A stretch of DNA of 64,000 nucleotides from Arthrobacter sp. YN (GCF_002224285.1 NZ_CP022436.1:2046001-2110000); one strand, 5' to 3'; shown: positions 1 to 10,264, counted from the stretch's first letter. A program made the numbers and translations. Notes: generated by a model not told the origin, from the sequence alone.

Positions 1-2007
1 CACTGAAATGCTGCGCAAGCACGGTGTTGTAGGCAAGTTCGTTGAGTTCTACGGCGAAGGCGTTGCCGCTGTGCCGTTGGCCAACCGCGCCACCATCGGC
101 AACATGAGCCCGGAATTCGGTTCCACGGCTGCCATGTTCCCCATCGACGACGTCACCTTGGAGTACCTGCGCCTGACCGGTCGTTCCGAAGCGAACGTCG
201 CCCTCGTGGAGGCGTACAGCAAGGAACAGGGCCTCTGGCACGATCCCTCCCGCGAACTGCGCTTCTCCGAGTTCCTCGAGCTGGACCTGTCCACGGTTGT
301 TCCTTCCATCTCCGGCCCCAAGCGTCCCCAGGACCGCATTGAGCTCACCGATGCCAAGGAGCAGTTCCGCAAGGACATCCACAACTACGTCGCCATCGAA
401 GACGGCAGCGTGGACGAGTCACTGGACGAATCGTTCCCGGCTTCGGATGCACCGTCCTTCACCCATGCTGATTCGCACACCACGGAGACGGAGCGCGTTT
501 ACTCCGCCGCCAATGGTGCCCACGGCCGCCCGTCGTCGCCGGTCAAGGTCAAGACTGCCGACGGCCGCGAGTTCGAGCTGGACCACGGTGCAGTGTCGAT
601 CGCGTCGATCACGTCCTGCACCAACACGTCCAATCCGTCCGTCATGCTTGCTGCTGCCCTTCTGGCACGCAACGCCGTGGACAAGGGCCTGACGTCCAAG
701 CCGTGGGTCAAGACCTCTGTTGCCCCGGCTCGAAGGTGGTCACTGACTACTACGAGAAGTCCGGCCTCACCCCGTACCTCGAGAAGCTTGGCTTCTACAT
801 TGTGGGTTACGGCTGCGCCACCTGCATCGGCAACTCCGGCCCGCTGGAGCCGGAAATCTCCGAGGCAATCCAGGCCAACGACCTCTCCGTCACTGCAGTC
901 CTCTCCGGTAACCGCAACTTCGAAGGCCGCATCAACCCGGACGTGAAGATGAACTACCTGGCCTCGCCGCCGTTGGTCATCGCTTACGCACTGGCTGGTT
1001 CCATGGACTTCGACTTCGAGACCGATGCCCTGGGCACCGACTCTGAAGGCAACGAGGTCTTCCTGAAGGACATCTGGCCGAACCCCACCGAGGTGCAGGA
1101 AGTCATTGACTCCTCCATCGACGAGGCAATGTTCGCCAAGGGTTACGAGGGCGTCTTCGACGGCGACGACCGTTGGAAGGCGCTGGATACCCCGGCCGGT
1201 GACACCTTCGCCTGGGCCGAGGATTCCACCTACGTGCGGAAGCCCCCATACTTCGAAGGCATGAAGGCCCAGCCGGATCCCGTCCAGGACATCTCCGGTG
1301 CCCGCGTGCTCCTGAAGCTTGGCGATTCCGTCACCACGGACCACATCTCCCCGGCCGGTTCGTTCAAGTCGGACACCCCGGCAGGCCAGTACCTCCTGGC
1401 CAACGGTGTGGAGCGCAAGGACTTCAACTCCTACGGTTCACGCCGTGGCAACCACGAAGTCATGATCCGTGGCACCTTCGCCAACATCCGCATCAAGAAC
1501 CAGCTCCTGGACGGCGTTGAGGGTGGCTTCACCCGCGACTTCAGCCAGGAAGGTGCACCGCAGGCCTACGTCTACGATGCCGCTCAGAACTACCAGGCTG
1601 CGGGAACACCGCTGGTGGTCCTGGCAGGCAAGGAATACGGCTCCGGTTCATCACGTGACTGGGCAGCAAAGGGCACAGCGCTCCTGGGCGTCAAGGCTGT
1701 CGTGGCTGAAAGCTACGAGCGCATCCACCGCTCCAACCTGATCGGCATGGGCGTTCTTCCGCTGCAGTACCCGGCCGGAGAGTCCGCAGCAACGCTGGGC
1801 CTGACCGGTACGGAAACCTTCGCAGTGGAGGGTGTGACCGAGCTGAACAACGGCACCACGCCGAAGACGCTGAAGGTCACAGCCACGGCTGAGGATGGCA
1901 CCAGCAAGTCCTTCGACGCCGTCCTGCGTATCGATACCCCGGGTGAAGCGGACTACTACCGCAACGGTGGCATCCTGCAGTACGTTCTGCGCCAAATCAC
2001 CGCATAG
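1..2007 (+). CDS. acnA: Aconitate hydratase, 5'-partial, interrupted by one frameshift
   Basis: This is the C-terminal two-thirds or more of aconitase, which converts citrate to isocitrate in the TCA cycle. Translation runs in from before the window in the frame of position 2. Visible motifs are [11 protein letters not shown] (iron-sulfur ligand Cys), [13 protein letters not shown] (the other two ligand Cys), [12 protein letters not shown], and the swivel-domain signature [16 protein letters not shown]. The reading frame changes near 727-730: the text reads ccccggctcgaag where one more G would give the conserved SVAPGSKVV and join the frames ending at 946 and beginning before 730. Both halves are otherwise fully conserved, so I infer a missing base in the sequence rather than a dead gene. 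A strong hairpin terminator follows at 2043. Confidence 0.93.
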
Positions 2008-2042
2008 TGGACCAGCTGGTTTCCAGCTGAATCCGACGCCAG

Positions 2043-2078
2043 ACAGCCCCGGCCGGTCGCCTGACCAGCCGGGGCTGT
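2043..2078 (+). terminator. Hairpin terminator after aconitase
   Basis: An 11-bp perfect stem (ACAGCCCCGGC with GCCGGGGCTGT) closes a 14-nt loop 36 bases after the aconitase stop. There is only a short T stretch behind it, as is common in high-GC actinobacteria. Confidence 0.7.
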
Positions 2079-2184
2079 TGCCGTCCCGGTATCAATGCCA
2101 CACAGTGCGCAAGCGTGGGGAAACACGCGGGCCTCGGGCACGCGCTAAAGTTAACAAGCACGTCATTCACCCTAAGGAGGGCCG

Positions 2185-4434
2185 TTGGGACTTTTGGAAG
2201 CCGTCAAGGATCCACAGGACCTGGCCAAACTGTCCGGCACCGAGCTGGAACAACTGGCCGGCGAAATCAGGGAATTCCTGATCACCAACGTAGCCGCGAC
2301 AGGTGGACACCTGGGCCCCAACCTTGGCGTTGTTGAACTCACCCTGGCCGTCCACCGGATTTTTGAGTCCCCGCGGGACAGTATTGTCTTCGATACCGGG
2401 CATCAGTCCTATGTGCACAAGCTGCTCACCGGCCGCCAGGATTTCAGCACCCTCCGCCAGCAGGGTGGGCTCTCCGGATATCCGGAGCGCGCTGAATCAG
2501 AGCATGACATTGTGGAGAGCTCCCATGCCTCGTCCTCCCTGTCATGGGCCGACGGCATTTCACGGGCCCGCCAGCTGACCGGCGAAGGTGACCGGTTCGT
2601 CGTCGCGGTGGTGGGCGATGGCGCACTCACCGGTGGCATGACGTGGGAAGCCATCAACAACATCGCCGCTGACAAGCGTCGCCGCGTGGTCATTGTGGTC
2701 AATGACAATGGCCGTTCATACGCACCCACCGTTGGCGGCTTTGCCGACTACCTCGCTTCGCTGCGCCCCACCATCGACTCCCTGCGTACCACCCCGGCGT
2801 ATGAGCGGATGTTGGATTGGTGGAAGAAGAAGCTCCAGAACGGCGGACCCGCCGGGCAGTTCACCTACAAGAGCCTGCACGCCATGAAGAAGGGCATCAA
2901 GGATTGGTGGGCTCCCCAGGGCATGTTCGAGGACCTGGGCATGAAGTACATCGGTCCGGTGGACGGACACAGTCTTCAGGCCATGGAGAATGCGCTGAAC
3001 ACCGCCAAGGCCTACGGAGGTCCGGTGATCGTGCACGCGATGACCGAGAAGGGCCACGGCTACGCTCCGGCCCTGGCCAACGAGGCAGACCAATTCCACG
3101 CCGTGGGAATCATCGATCCCGAAACGGGCGAGTCCACGGAAATGCCTGGCGCCAGGTCATGGACCTCGGTGTTCGCTGAGGAGATCGCGGACATTGCCGA
3201 TGAGCGCGAGGACATCGTGGGCATTACCGGCGCCATGCTGATTCCCGTAGGCCTGCACAAATTTGCCGAACGGCATCCGGAACGCGTCATTGACGTCGGC
3301 ATCGCTGAGCAGCATGCCCTCACGTCGGCTGCAGGCATGGCCTTCGGCGGCCTTCATCCCGTGGTGGCGGTGTATGCCACCTTCCTCAACCGGGCTTTTG
3401 ACCAGCTCCTCATGGATGTGGCCCTGCATAAGGCCGGCGTCACGATTGTCCTGGACCGGGCCGGCGTCACCGGCCCGGACGGCCCCAGCCACCACGGCAT
3501 GTGGGACATGGCCATGGTCCAGATCGTGCCGGGACTCCATTTGGCCGCACCCCGCGATGCCACCAGGCTCCGCGAAGAACTGCGGGAGGCTGTCGCAATT
3601 TCCGACGCCCCCACGGTGGTGCGGTTCTCCAAGGGCAGCGTCGGTTCCGAGGTTGAAGCGATTGAACGGCTTCACGACGGCGTTGACATCCTTGCCCGCC
3701 GACCCGAGGGTTCCACCGAAAACGATGTCCTCATTGTCAGCGTGGGTGCCATGTCTGAGCTCGCGCTGGATGTAGCCGGCCGACTGGGCGCCCAAGGCAT
3801 CAGTTCCACGGTGGTTGACCCGCGTTGGGTCCTTCCCGTCCGTAAATCGATCATTGCCCTCGCTGCCCGCCATCGCCTGGTCATCTGCATTGAAGACGGC
3901 GTGCGTGCCGGTGGCGTTGGCTCCCGCATCCGGCAGGAAATGCGCGCTGCGGGAGTGGATACGGCCCTCAACGAAGTCGGTTTGCCGGTGGAGTTCCTGG
4001 TCCACGGCTCCCGGAGCCAGGTCCTGGAGCGCGTTGGACTCACCGCCCAGAAGATAACGCACGACGTCGTAGCCCAGGTTTTGGGGACCAAGGTCCCCTT
4101 CGCGAGGCCCTCCCGGGCCAGGAACACCCCACCACCGGCAGTCTGCCCACGTTGTGATGGACAACCGCGGGCCGGGTGCACTGCAGCCCGGCGACCTCGT
4201 GGTGTCGAGGAACAGGAAATGGAACGGCAAAGCCCATTGGGTGGTGCCTGGCCGGTATCTTGGCGAGGACATTCACGGCTGGTGGATTTTCCAGGGCGCG
4301 GGGGAGTTCTGTTCCCGTCCCGGGGCAGCCTTCTACACAGCGTCGGACGCTGTCTTGCTGGTCCCGAGGACCGGCGAGTTCGTGGCGACGTTTTACGACG
4401 ATACGTACCCGGGCGACTTCCGGATCTACGTTGA
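2185..4434 (+). CDS. dxs: 1-deoxy-D-xylulose-5-phosphate synthase (3' end probably misread)
   Basis: DXS condenses pyruvate and glyceraldehyde 3-phosphate with thiamine diphosphate, the first step of the MEP isoprenoid pathway. The start is TTG at 2185, set by AAGGAGG at 2174-2180 with 4 nt spacing; the protein begins [10 protein letters not shown]. Visible are the substrate His in TGHQSYVHK, the ThDP/Mg motif GDGALTGG (Gly144) with VNDNGRSY, and the transketolase pyrimidine and C-terminal domains ([21 protein letters not shown]). At 749 aa it is about 100 residues longer than usual, and the tail after VPFARP is Arg/Gly/Pro-rich and overlaps the next gene. One extra C near 4104-4115 would end the protein at a TGA at 4155-4157, overlapping the next ATG as TGATG. 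I think that is the true end, giving about 657 aa. Confidence 0.95.
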   Translation: MGLLEAVKDPQDLAKLSGTELEQLAGEIREFLITNVAATGGHLGPNLGVVELTLAVHRIFESPRDSIVFDTGHQSYVHKLLTGRQDFSTLRQQGGLSGYPERAESEHDIVESSHASSSLSWADGISRARQLTGEGDRFVVAVVGDGALTGGMTWEAINNIAADKRRRVVIVVNDNGRSYAPTVGGFADYLASLRPTIDSLRTTPAYERMLDWWKKKLQNGGPAGQFTYKSLHAMKKGIKDWWAPQGMFEDLGMKYIGPVDGHSLQAMENALNTAKAYGGPVIVHAMTEKGHGYAPALANEADQFHAVGIIDPETGESTEMPGARSWTSVFAEEIADIADEREDIVGITGAMLIPVGLHKFAERHPERVIDVGIAEQHALTSAAGMAFGGLHPVVAVYATFLNRAFDQLLMDVALHKAGVTIVLDRAGVTGPDGPSHHGMWDMAMVQIVPGLHLAAPRDATRLREELREAVAISDAPTVVRFSKGSVGSEVEAIERLHDGVDILARRPEGSTENDVLIVSVGAMSELALDVAGRLGAQGISSTVVDPRWVLPVRKSIIALAARHRLVICIEDGVRAGGVGSRIRQEMRAAGVDTALNEVGLPVEFLVHGSRSQVLERVGLTAQKITHDVVAQVLGTKVPFARPSRARNTPPPAVCPRCDGQPRAGCTAARRPRGVEEQEMERQSPLGGAWPVSWRGHSRLVDFPGRGGVLFPSRGSLLHSVGRCLAGPEDRRVRGDVLRRYVPGRLPDLR

Positions 4435-4720
4435 TCTCGCCACGTCCCACGGCTGGAACATCATCAGGCCCGGTGTCACGGAGTTCCATATGATCGACAT
4501 GGACCTGGACGTGATCCGCTCCACCCTGCATGGTGTGTTTGTTGACGATGAAGACGAGTTTGAGCAGCACCGGGTGGCCATGGGCTATCCGGACGAAACA
4601 GTGGCCGCTATGCGCACGGAATGCGCAGCCCTCTTGGAGGCTGTAGCGGCCATGAAAGCACCGTTCGATGTCACTGGTGCCAGCACCAGCGCCGAATGGT
4701 TCAGGAAAGGACGGGCATGA
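4157..4720 (+). CDS. DUF402 family protein
   Basis: A 187-188 aa protein with the DUF402 core ([18 protein letters not shown], then a beta-rich stretch with [10 protein letters not shown]). Family members include nucleotide phosphohydrolase-like proteins, but the role here is unknown. Two starts compete: GTG at 4154 and ATG at 4157. The ATG overlaps a TGA that would be the dxs stop if the dxs frameshift is corrected. The gene ends in a 4-base ATGA overlap with the next gene, so the two are translationally coupled. Confidence 0.8.
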   Translation: MDNRGPGALQPGDLVVSRNRKWNGKAHWVVPGRYLGEDIHGWWIFQGAGEFCSRPGAAFYTASDAVLLVPRTGEFVATFYDDTYPGDFRIYVDLATSHGWNIIRPGVTEFHMIDMDLDVIRSTLHGVFVDDEDEFEQHRVAMGYPDETVAAMRTECAALLEAVAAMKAPFDVTGASTSAEWFRKGRA

Positions 4721-5277
4721 GCGGCATTATTCGCACGTACAAGCGGGACGATGAGGGAGTACTTCACTTCCGGGAAGCCTGGTACGACGACGAGGACCAG
4801 CAGTTCGTGATTAATCACGGCGTGGTGGGTCATCAGAGCAAAACCGACGAAACCAGCGTGGAGGACGAATCCTCGGTGGAGGGCCTGATGTCGGCCTTCG
4901 CTGTGCAGTGCGAGGAAGACGGGTACGCGGAGATTCCCGAGTCCGAGCAGTTCTGGGTTGTTGCCCAGATTGCCCTCAAGACCACGGAGGGCACCGAGCG
5001 GGACCGTCATCTTGAACGGAAAGCCAAGGCCGCCCTGACAGGAGAACTGGCGTGGCGTGGGTTGGGCATCGTGGACCGGTCCGAAATAGGGAACGGCCAC
5101 CTGAACATCTTCTGCCTCTGCCCGGACGTCAACAAGGCCGTTAACGCCATCAAGATCTGTGTTCGTGGTGAGGACCTGGACTTTACCAAACTCACCATTG
5201 CCGCGGCGCCCCACAGCGAGCCCGACGCCTTCCGGGTGAAGCACTCGCCCAAGCAGGGCGTGGGCTTTACTCTCTAA
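4717..5277 (+). CDS. Conserved hypothetical protein coupled to the DUF402 gene
   Basis: A 186 aa soluble, acidic protein starting at the ATG that overlaps the upstream stop (ATGA, 4717-4720), with AGGAAAGGA about 6 nt before it. No signal peptide or membrane segment is visible. The N-terminus contains REAWYDDEDQQFVINHG, the middle an acidic EDESSVEGL stretch, and the C-terminus beta-strand-like sequence. I do not recognise the family. Coupling to the DUF402 gene suggests the two act together. Confidence 0.75.
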   Translation: MSGIIRTYKRDDEGVLHFREAWYDDEDQQFVINHGVVGHQSKTDETSVEDESSVEGLMSAFAVQCEEDGYAEIPESEQFWVVAQIALKTTEGTERDRHLERKAKAALTGELAWRGLGIVDRSEIGNGHLNIFCLCPDVNKAVNAIKICVRGEDLDFTKLTIAAAPHSEPDAFRVKHSPKQGVGFTL

Positions 5278-5308
5278 GTAGCACCCCAACGCACCAGGAG
5301 GGACTTCC

Positions 5309-5527
5309 ATGGCGTCCAAGAGTAACTGGCCCGGACATACACCACTGCCCAAGGGGCTCGCTGCACCGGCGAGACGGGCTTTGGCGCACGAGGGGATTGA
5401 GACCCTGGAGCAGTTGGCGGAATTCGGAGAGGTGAAAATCTCCAAGCTCCACGGCATGGGGCCGGTGGCCATCGCCCAGCTTGAGGACGCCATGGAGGAA
5501 TCGGGAATCTCCTTCAGCGGCGGCTAG
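5309..5527 (+). CDS. Small helix-hairpin-helix protein
   Basis: A 72 aa protein with CAGGAGGG in front of its ATG. It contains LARRALAHEGIETLEQLAEF-like and SKLHGMGPVAIAQLEDAM sequence, the arrangement of the helix-hairpin-helix fold in RNA polymerase alpha C-terminal domains and small DNA-binding proteins. I infer nucleic acid binding. It lies 31 bases after the preceding gene and just before the aldo-keto reductase, probably in the same transcript. Confidence 0.7.
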   Translation: MASKSNWPGHTPLPKGLAAPARRALAHEGIETLEQLAEFGEVKISKLHGMGPVAIAQLEDAMEESGISFSGG

Positions 5528-5536
5528 GCTGATTTC

Positions 5537-6513
5537 ATGACTGAATACCGACGCCTTGGCCATTCCGGATTGACCGTCTCAGCCGTCGGGCTGGGCTGCA
5601 ACAATCTGGGGCGCGCCAATACACCCACCGAGTCCCAGGAGGGCACGGACGGCGTTGTCCATGCCGCGCTTGATGCGGGAGTGACCTTCTTTGACGTTGC
5701 CGATGTCTACGGACGCGAGCCGGGCCTGAGCGAGGCCATGCTGGGCAAGGCGCTCAAGGGCCGGCGTGACGACGTTGTCATTGGCACCAAGTTCGGCATG
5801 GACATGAAGGGCGTCAACGGGAACGATTTCGGCGCCCGTGGTTCGCGCCGCTACATCGTGAAGGCCGTCGAAGCATCGCTCCGCCGGCTGGATACCGAGT
5901 GGATCGATCTCTACCAGTTCCACACTCCTGATCCCCTGACACCCATCGAAGAGACGCTCGCAGCCTTGGATGATGTGGTGGCAAGTGGCAAGGTCCGCTA
6001 CATCGGACACTCGAATTTCGCGGGCTGGCAGATCGCCGAAGCGGAGTACGTAGGGCGCCAATTGGGGGTGCACGCTTCATCTCGACGCAGAATCATTACA
6101 ACCTGCTGGATCGCCGTGCTGAACTCGAAGTCCTGCCTGCCGCCGGGGCTTTGTCTTTGGGCGTGCTCCCGTATTTTCCGCTTGCCAACGGGCTGCTCAC
6201 CGGAAAGTACTCCGCCGGCAAAGCGCCGGAGGGTACCCGCCTGAGCCACACGCGCACCAACCTGGTGCATGACGCCGACTGGGATCAGCTGGGTCGCTTC
6301 GGCCAGTTCGCCAAGGAACGGGACATCAGTGAATTGCAGCTGGCCTTCTCCTGGCTTGCCGCGCAGCCCTGCGTCGGCAGCGTCATCGCGGGCGCCACCC
6401 GTCCGGAGCAGATCCGCCAGAACGCAGAGGCCGTTTGCTGGGTTCCCACACCGGAAGACCTGGCCGAACTGGATGAGATCTTCCCGCGGACGCCGAAGGT
6501 TGCACTCTTCTAG
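5537..6513 (+). CDS. Aldo/keto reductase, interrupted by one frameshift
   Basis: An NADPH-dependent oxidoreductase of the aldo-keto reductase barrel family. The first part (MTEYRRLGHSGLTVSAVGLG, FFDVADVYG with the catalytic Asp/Tyr, WIDLYQFHTPDPLTP) runs in one frame to about 6070. The rest (RFISTQNHYNLLDRRAEL, GVLPYFPLANGLLTGKYS, GSVIAGATRPEQI) continues from 6073 in the frame one base back and ends at 6513. One base is missing in or beside the G run at 6064-6070. With it restored the protein is about 325 aa, normal for the family, so I read this as a sequence error. It is convergent with the fad operon, with a hairpin between. Confidence 0.88.
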
Positions 6514-6540
6514 CCCGCTGTCATATCCCGCCCACCTTCA

Positions 6541-6668
6541 GGCGTCCCTCTCTCACAAAACAGACCTTAAACGGAACGCTCTCTCACCTCGGTGAGAGAG
6601 CGTTCGGGTTTGGGCCGCGGGATGTGGGAGAGGGATCGGTTTAAGGACGCGGGATGTGAGAGAGGGAC
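6541..6668. repeat. Nested inverted and direct repeats around the terminator
   Basis: Outside the terminator hairpin, 6542-6556 and 6654-6668 form a perfect 15-bp inverted repeat (CGTCCCTCTCTCACA), and CCTTAAAC at 6564 pairs with GTTTAAGG at 6638. A 19-bp unit beginning GCGGGATGTG occurs twice (6616-6634 and 6648-6666, one mismatch). The outer part overlaps the last codons of fadJ. The arrangement resembles a dispersed intergenic palindromic element. Confidence 0.6.
6573..6604. terminator. Bidirectional hairpin between aldo-keto reductase and fadJ
   Basis: A perfect 15-bp inverted repeat (GAACGCTCTCTCACC with GGTGAGAGAGCGTTC) with a 2-nt gap lies between two convergent genes. The symmetrical stem could terminate transcription from either side. 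Confidence 0.75.
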
Positions 6669-8815
6669 GGATCAGGCGGGTGCTGATGCGACGCCGGGGC
6701 CAGGAACCTCTTGCCGTTGACCCGCTCCGAAGCGCCCACGCGATCCAGATACGGTGTGATGCCTCCGAGGAACATTGGCCAGCCGGCGCCCATGATGACG
6801 CAAAGGTCGATGTCTTCCGGTCCGGCGACGACGCCTTCGGCGAGCATGAGCCCGATTTCCTCCGCCAGGGCATCCTGCGTGCGTCGAAGGACTTCGGCGC
6901 CAGTGGATGGGGTGTTGCCGAAGGACATGATGGCCAGGGTCTCAGCCGGGATGACAGGTGTTCCGTCGGGGCTTGGCGCCCACAGGGACTTTACTCCGTT
7001 GTCGATGAGCTTCTGCAGGTTCTGCGAGACAGGGAACCGGTCGCCGAACGCTGTGTGCAGGGATTCCTGCACATGCTGGGCGACCGGCAGGCCCACCATG
7101 GCAGCCAGGGTGAACGGTGACATCGGCAGCCCCATGGGACGCAGGGCATTGTCAGCGACGTCGGCAGGTGTTCCTTCGTCGAACGCTGCGATGACTTCAC
7201 CCATGAGGCGGAGCAGGATGCGGTTGACCACAAAGGCCGCGGCATCCTTGACCAGCACGGCGGTCTTCTTGAGGCCCTTGGCGAGTTCGAACGCGGTGGC
7301 CAGCACGGCGTCGTCCGTCTTGGGTGCCCGCACAATCTCCAGGAGCGGCATGACAGCCACCGGGTTGAAGAAGTGGAAGCCCACCAGTCGTTCCGGGTGC
7401 TTCAGGTCCTCGGCCATGGCCGTGACAGACAGTGAAGACGTGTTGGTGGCCAGGATGCATTCGGGAGAAACAATCGCTTCCACCTCCGCGAAGACTTGCT
7501 TCTTGATGTGCAGTTCTTCGAAAACGGCCTCGATGACGAAGTCGGCGTCGGCGAAGGCTTCTTTGGAGACGGAACCCGTAATGAGCGCTTTGGTCCTGTT
7601 GGCGGCGTCGGGCTTGATCCGCTTCTTCGCCAGCATCTTGTCCACTTCGGCATGGACGTAGGCGACGCCCTTGTCTACCCGTGCCTGATCGATGTCGGTC
7701 ATGACGACGGGGACTTTCAGTTGCCGGGCGAACAGCAGGGCCAGTTGGCTTGCCATGAGCCCTGCGCCCACCACGCCGATCTTGGTGACCGGGCGGGCAA
7801 GCTTGCGGTCAGGGGCACCCGCGGGACGCTTTGAACGCTTCTGGACGAGGTCCAGGAAAGCGTACACAGTGGAGCGGAACTCGTCGGTTTGCATGAGCCC
7901 TGCGAGGGTCTCACACTCGAGCTCTGCCGATTCCGCCTGTGTCATGGTGCGGTTGGCTTCCATGACGTCCAGGACCTTTGCCGGGGCAGGGGAGGCATTG
8001 GAGGTCTTGGACTCCACAAAAGCCCGTCCAGCGGTAACTGCCGCTGCCCAACGCCCAGCGACTGCGTCGTCGGCGGAATCAACGGAGTTCTTCCGCTCAG
8101 GCGTGACGTCGCCGGAAATGACCCGTGCCGCCCATGCGAGCGACTGTTCCACGAAGTCGGCGGGCTCGAAGATGGCATCGGCCACTCCGAGCTCGAATGC
8201 CTGCGGTCCGGTGAGTGTCCGGTTGTTGCTCAGGGGATTCTCGATCATCACCTTAACGGCGTTCTCGGGACCGATGAGGCGCGGCAGGATGTAGACGCCG
8301 CCCCACCCCGGCACGAGGCCGATGAACGCTTCGGGCAGGGCCAAAGCGCCGGCGCCGGTGGAGACGGTCCGGTACGTGGACTGCAGGGCGATTTCGAGTC
8401 CGCCGCCCAAGGCAAGGCCGTTGATGAAGGCGAAGCTTGGCACGCCAAGGTTTGCCAGGGTGCTGTAGACGGCGTGGCCAAGCTGAGCCATCCAGAGGCC
8501 GTGCTCGCGCTCCTTGAGCGTCTTGACGGCCGACAGGTCTGCGCCGGCCACCAGGAAGTACGGCTTGCCTGTGACACCGACGCCCACGATTTCACCCCGT
8601 GAAGCGCGTTCCTTGAGTTGGTCCAGGACGCCGCCCAGTTCAACCAGCGTGTTGGGGCCAAGCGTGGTGGGCTTGGAGTGGTCCAAGCCATTGTCCAGGG
8701 TGATCAGCGCAAAGGTGCCTGCGCCACCCGGCAGCTGAATGTCCTGCACGTAGGAGTGGGTGACCACTTCGTCAGGGAAAAGGGCGGCGAGCTTCTGGAA
8801 TTCGGCGGCGCTCAT
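6641..8815 (-). CDS. fadJ: 3-hydroxyacyl-CoA dehydrogenase / enoyl-CoA hydratase (fatty acid oxidation multifunctional protein)
   Basis: A 724 aa fusion carrying two beta-oxidation steps: hydration of enoyl-CoA and NAD-dependent oxidation of 3-hydroxyacyl-CoA. The crotonase domain spans roughly residues 15-220 (oxyanion-hole segments around FLVAGADLSAVK and INGLALGGGLEIAL). The dehydrogenase starts with the Rossmann motif GVVGAGLMASQLA near residue 345, followed by HFFNPVAVMPLLEIV and the C-terminal helical domain. The ATG overlaps the fadA stop (ATGA at 8815-8812), so the thiolase and this protein are coupled, as in a FadAB/FadIJ-type complex. Confidence 0.93.
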   Translation of the reverse strand: MSAAEFQKLAALFPDEVVTHSYVQDIQLPGGAGTFALITLDNGLDHSKPTTLGPNTLVELGGVLDQLKERASRGEIVGVGVTGKPYFLVAGADLSAVKTLKEREHGLWMAQLGHAVYSTLANLGVPSFAFINGLALGGGLEIALQSTYRTVSTGAGALALPEAFIGLVPGWGGVYILPRLIGPENAVKVMIENPLSNNRTLTGPQAFELGVADAIFEPADFVEQSLAWAARVISGDVTPERKNSVDSADDAVAGRWAAAVTAGRAFVESKTSNASPAPAKVLDVMEANRTMTQAESAELECETLAGLMQTDEFRSTVYAFLDLVQKRSKRPAGAPDRKLARPVTKIGVVGAGLMASQLALLFARQLKVPVVMTDIDQARVDKGVAYVHAEVDKMLAKKRIKPDAANRTKALITGSVSKEAFADADFVIEAVFEELHIKKQVFAEVEAIVSPECILATNTSSLSVTAMAEDLKHPERLVGFHFFNPVAVMPLLEIVRAPKTDDAVLATAFELAKGLKKTAVLVKDAAAFVVNRILLRLMGEVIAAFDEGTPADVADNALRPMGLPMSPFTLAAMVGLPVAQHVQESLHTAFGDRFPVSQNLQKLIDNGVKSLWAPSPDGTPVIPAETLAIMSFGNTPSTGAEVLRRTQDALAEEIGLMLAEGVVAGPEDIDLCVIMGAGWPMFLGGITPYLDRVGASERVNGKRFLAPASHQHPPDPSLSHIPRP

Positions 8816-10074
8816 GCAGCGGCTCCTTCGGTGGTGGCGGTGTCAGCGGTGGAGGAAGCGTAGTCGGCGTGGTGCGGGTTTTCCCAGATCACAGTGGCAC
8901 CCATGCCCAGGCCGATGCACATAGTGGTGATGCCGTAGCGCACTGTGGGATCTTCCTCGAATTGTCGGGCCAGCTGGTTCATCAGGCGGACGCCGGAGGA
9001 AGCAAGCGGATGTCCGACGGCGATCGCCCCGCCGTAGCGGTTGACGCGGGAGTCGTCGTCGGCGATGCCGAAGTGGTCCAGGAAGCTCAGTACCTGGACG
9101 GCAAAGGCCTCGTTGATCTCGAAGAGCCCGATGTCCTCGATCCCCAGTCCGGCGTTCTTGAGCGCCTTTTCCGTCGCTGGAACGGGGCCGATGCCCATAA
9201 CCTCCGGTTCGACGCCGGCGAAGGCGTAGGAGACAAGGCGCATTTTGACTGACAGACCCAACTCTTCAGCGGCTTCGGCCGAAGCGAGAACAGCGGCGGT
9301 GGCACCGTCATTCAGGCCAGCGGCGTTTCCGGCAGTGACGCGGCCGTGGGCACGGAAAGGGGTGCGAAGTTCGGCAAGGTCGGCCACCGTGGTTCCGGGG
9401 CGCGGGGGTTCGTCCATCGTGTGGAGCGCCCAGCCCTGGCCCGGCTTCATGGTGGCCACGGGGACGAGGTCGTGCTGGATTTGCTCGTTGGAGTATGCTG
9501 CGGCGAGCTTGGCTTGTGAGGCCGCGGCATAGGCGTCCGTGCGGTCCTTGGTGATGGCCGGGAAACGGTCGTGCAGGTTTTCTGCCGTGTTGCCCATGTT
9601 CAGGGCAGCCGGGTCCACCAGCCGCTCGGACATGAACCGCGGATTGGGGTCGGCTCCAGCGCCCATGGGGTGGTTGCCCATGTGTTCCACTCCGCCTGCA
9701 ATGACGACGTCGTAGGCGCCAAAGCCGATGCCGCTCGCCGTCGTCGTTACTGCCGTCATGGCGCCTGCGCACATGCGGTCGATGGCGAAGCCGGGAACGG
9801 TGCGCGGGAGACCGGCCAGCAATGCGGCCGTGCGCCCGATGGTGAGGCCTTGGTCGCCGGTCTGCGTGGTGGCGGCAATGGCTACCTCGTCCACGCGGTC
9901 CGCGGGCAAGGACGGGTTGCGCCGCATCAGTTCGCGGATGCACTTCACCACGAGGTCATCGGCCCTGGTACCCGCGTAGATTCCCTTGTCGCCTGCTTTG
10001 CCGAAGGGGGTGCGGACTCCGTCCACGAAAACGACATCGCGGACATTCCTCTGGGCACTGCGTGATGGACTCAT
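8812..10074 (-). CDS. fadA: Acetyl-CoA C-acyltransferase (thiolase)
   Basis: A 420 aa thiolase carrying out the last step of beta-oxidation, cleaving 3-ketoacyl-CoA with CoA. Visible are the nucleophile Cys in AIDRMCAGAMTAV, the His of GHPLASSGVRL and the second Cys in TMCIGLGMGATVIWE. It starts at ATG 10074 (MSPSRSAQRNV). It is the first gene of a two-gene operon with the multifunctional enzyme. A palindrome 70-85 bases upstream (10143-10158) is a likely operator. Confidence 0.93.
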   Translation of the reverse strand: MSPSRSAQRNVRDVVFVDGVRTPFGKAGDKGIYAGTRADDLVVKCIRELMRRNPSLPADRVDEVAIAATTQTGDQGLTIGRTAALLAGLPRTVPGFAIDRMCAGAMTAVTTTASGIGFGAYDVVIAGGVEHMGNHPMGAGADPNPRFMSERLVDPAALNMGNTAENLHDRFPAITKDRTDAYAAASQAKLAAAYSNEQIQHDLVPVATMKPGQGWALHTMDEPPRPGTTVADLAELRTPFRAHGRVTAGNAAGLNDGATAAVLASAEAAEELGLSVKMRLVSYAFAGVEPEVMGIGPVPATEKALKNAGLGIEDIGLFEINEAFAVQVLSFLDHFGIADDDSRVNRYGGAIAVGHPLASSGVRLMNQLARQFEEDPTVRYGITTMCIGLGMGATVIWENPHHADYASSTADTATTEGAAA

Positions 10075-10142
10075 GTATTAACTCCTCGTTGAGACATGGT
10101 GCCGGCCCGCGTCGCGGGTGCTCCGGTTGGCATTAACGCAAT

Positions 10143-10158
10143 GTTACTCGTCGGTAAC
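10143..10158. promoter_or_regulatory. Palindromic operator candidate upstream of fadA
   Basis: GTTACTCGTCGGTAAC has 5-bp perfect arms around a 6-bp centre and lies about 70 bases before the fadA start. TetR-family fatty-acid regulators of actinobacteria bind palindromes of this kind. That this is the site of such a repressor is inference. Confidence 0.5.
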
Positions 10159-10210
10159 TTACGGTGCAAGGTGTGTCGACCTCCTACCGCATGAGCTTGG
10201 AGACGCGAAA

Positions 10211-10250
10211 GGCCCGTCGCCGCGAACCATAGTTCGGGTGACGGGCCCTG
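10211..10250 (-). terminator. Hairpin terminator after rnd
   Basis: An imperfect long stem (AGGCCCGTC with GACGGGCCT, plus inner GAAC/GTTC pairing) lies 15-54 bases beyond the rnd stop in its direction of transcription and upstream of the fadA control region. Confidence 0.6.
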
Positions 10251-10264
10251 CAGCCTGGACAGAC

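Noticed and set aside
499..1344. Long minus-strand frame inside aconitase
   Set aside because: It lies antisense to clearly conserved aconitase codons and has no family look.
3157..4272. 371-codon minus-strand frame over dxs
   Set aside because: Antisense shadow of a high-GC gene; the plus strand carries every DXS motif.
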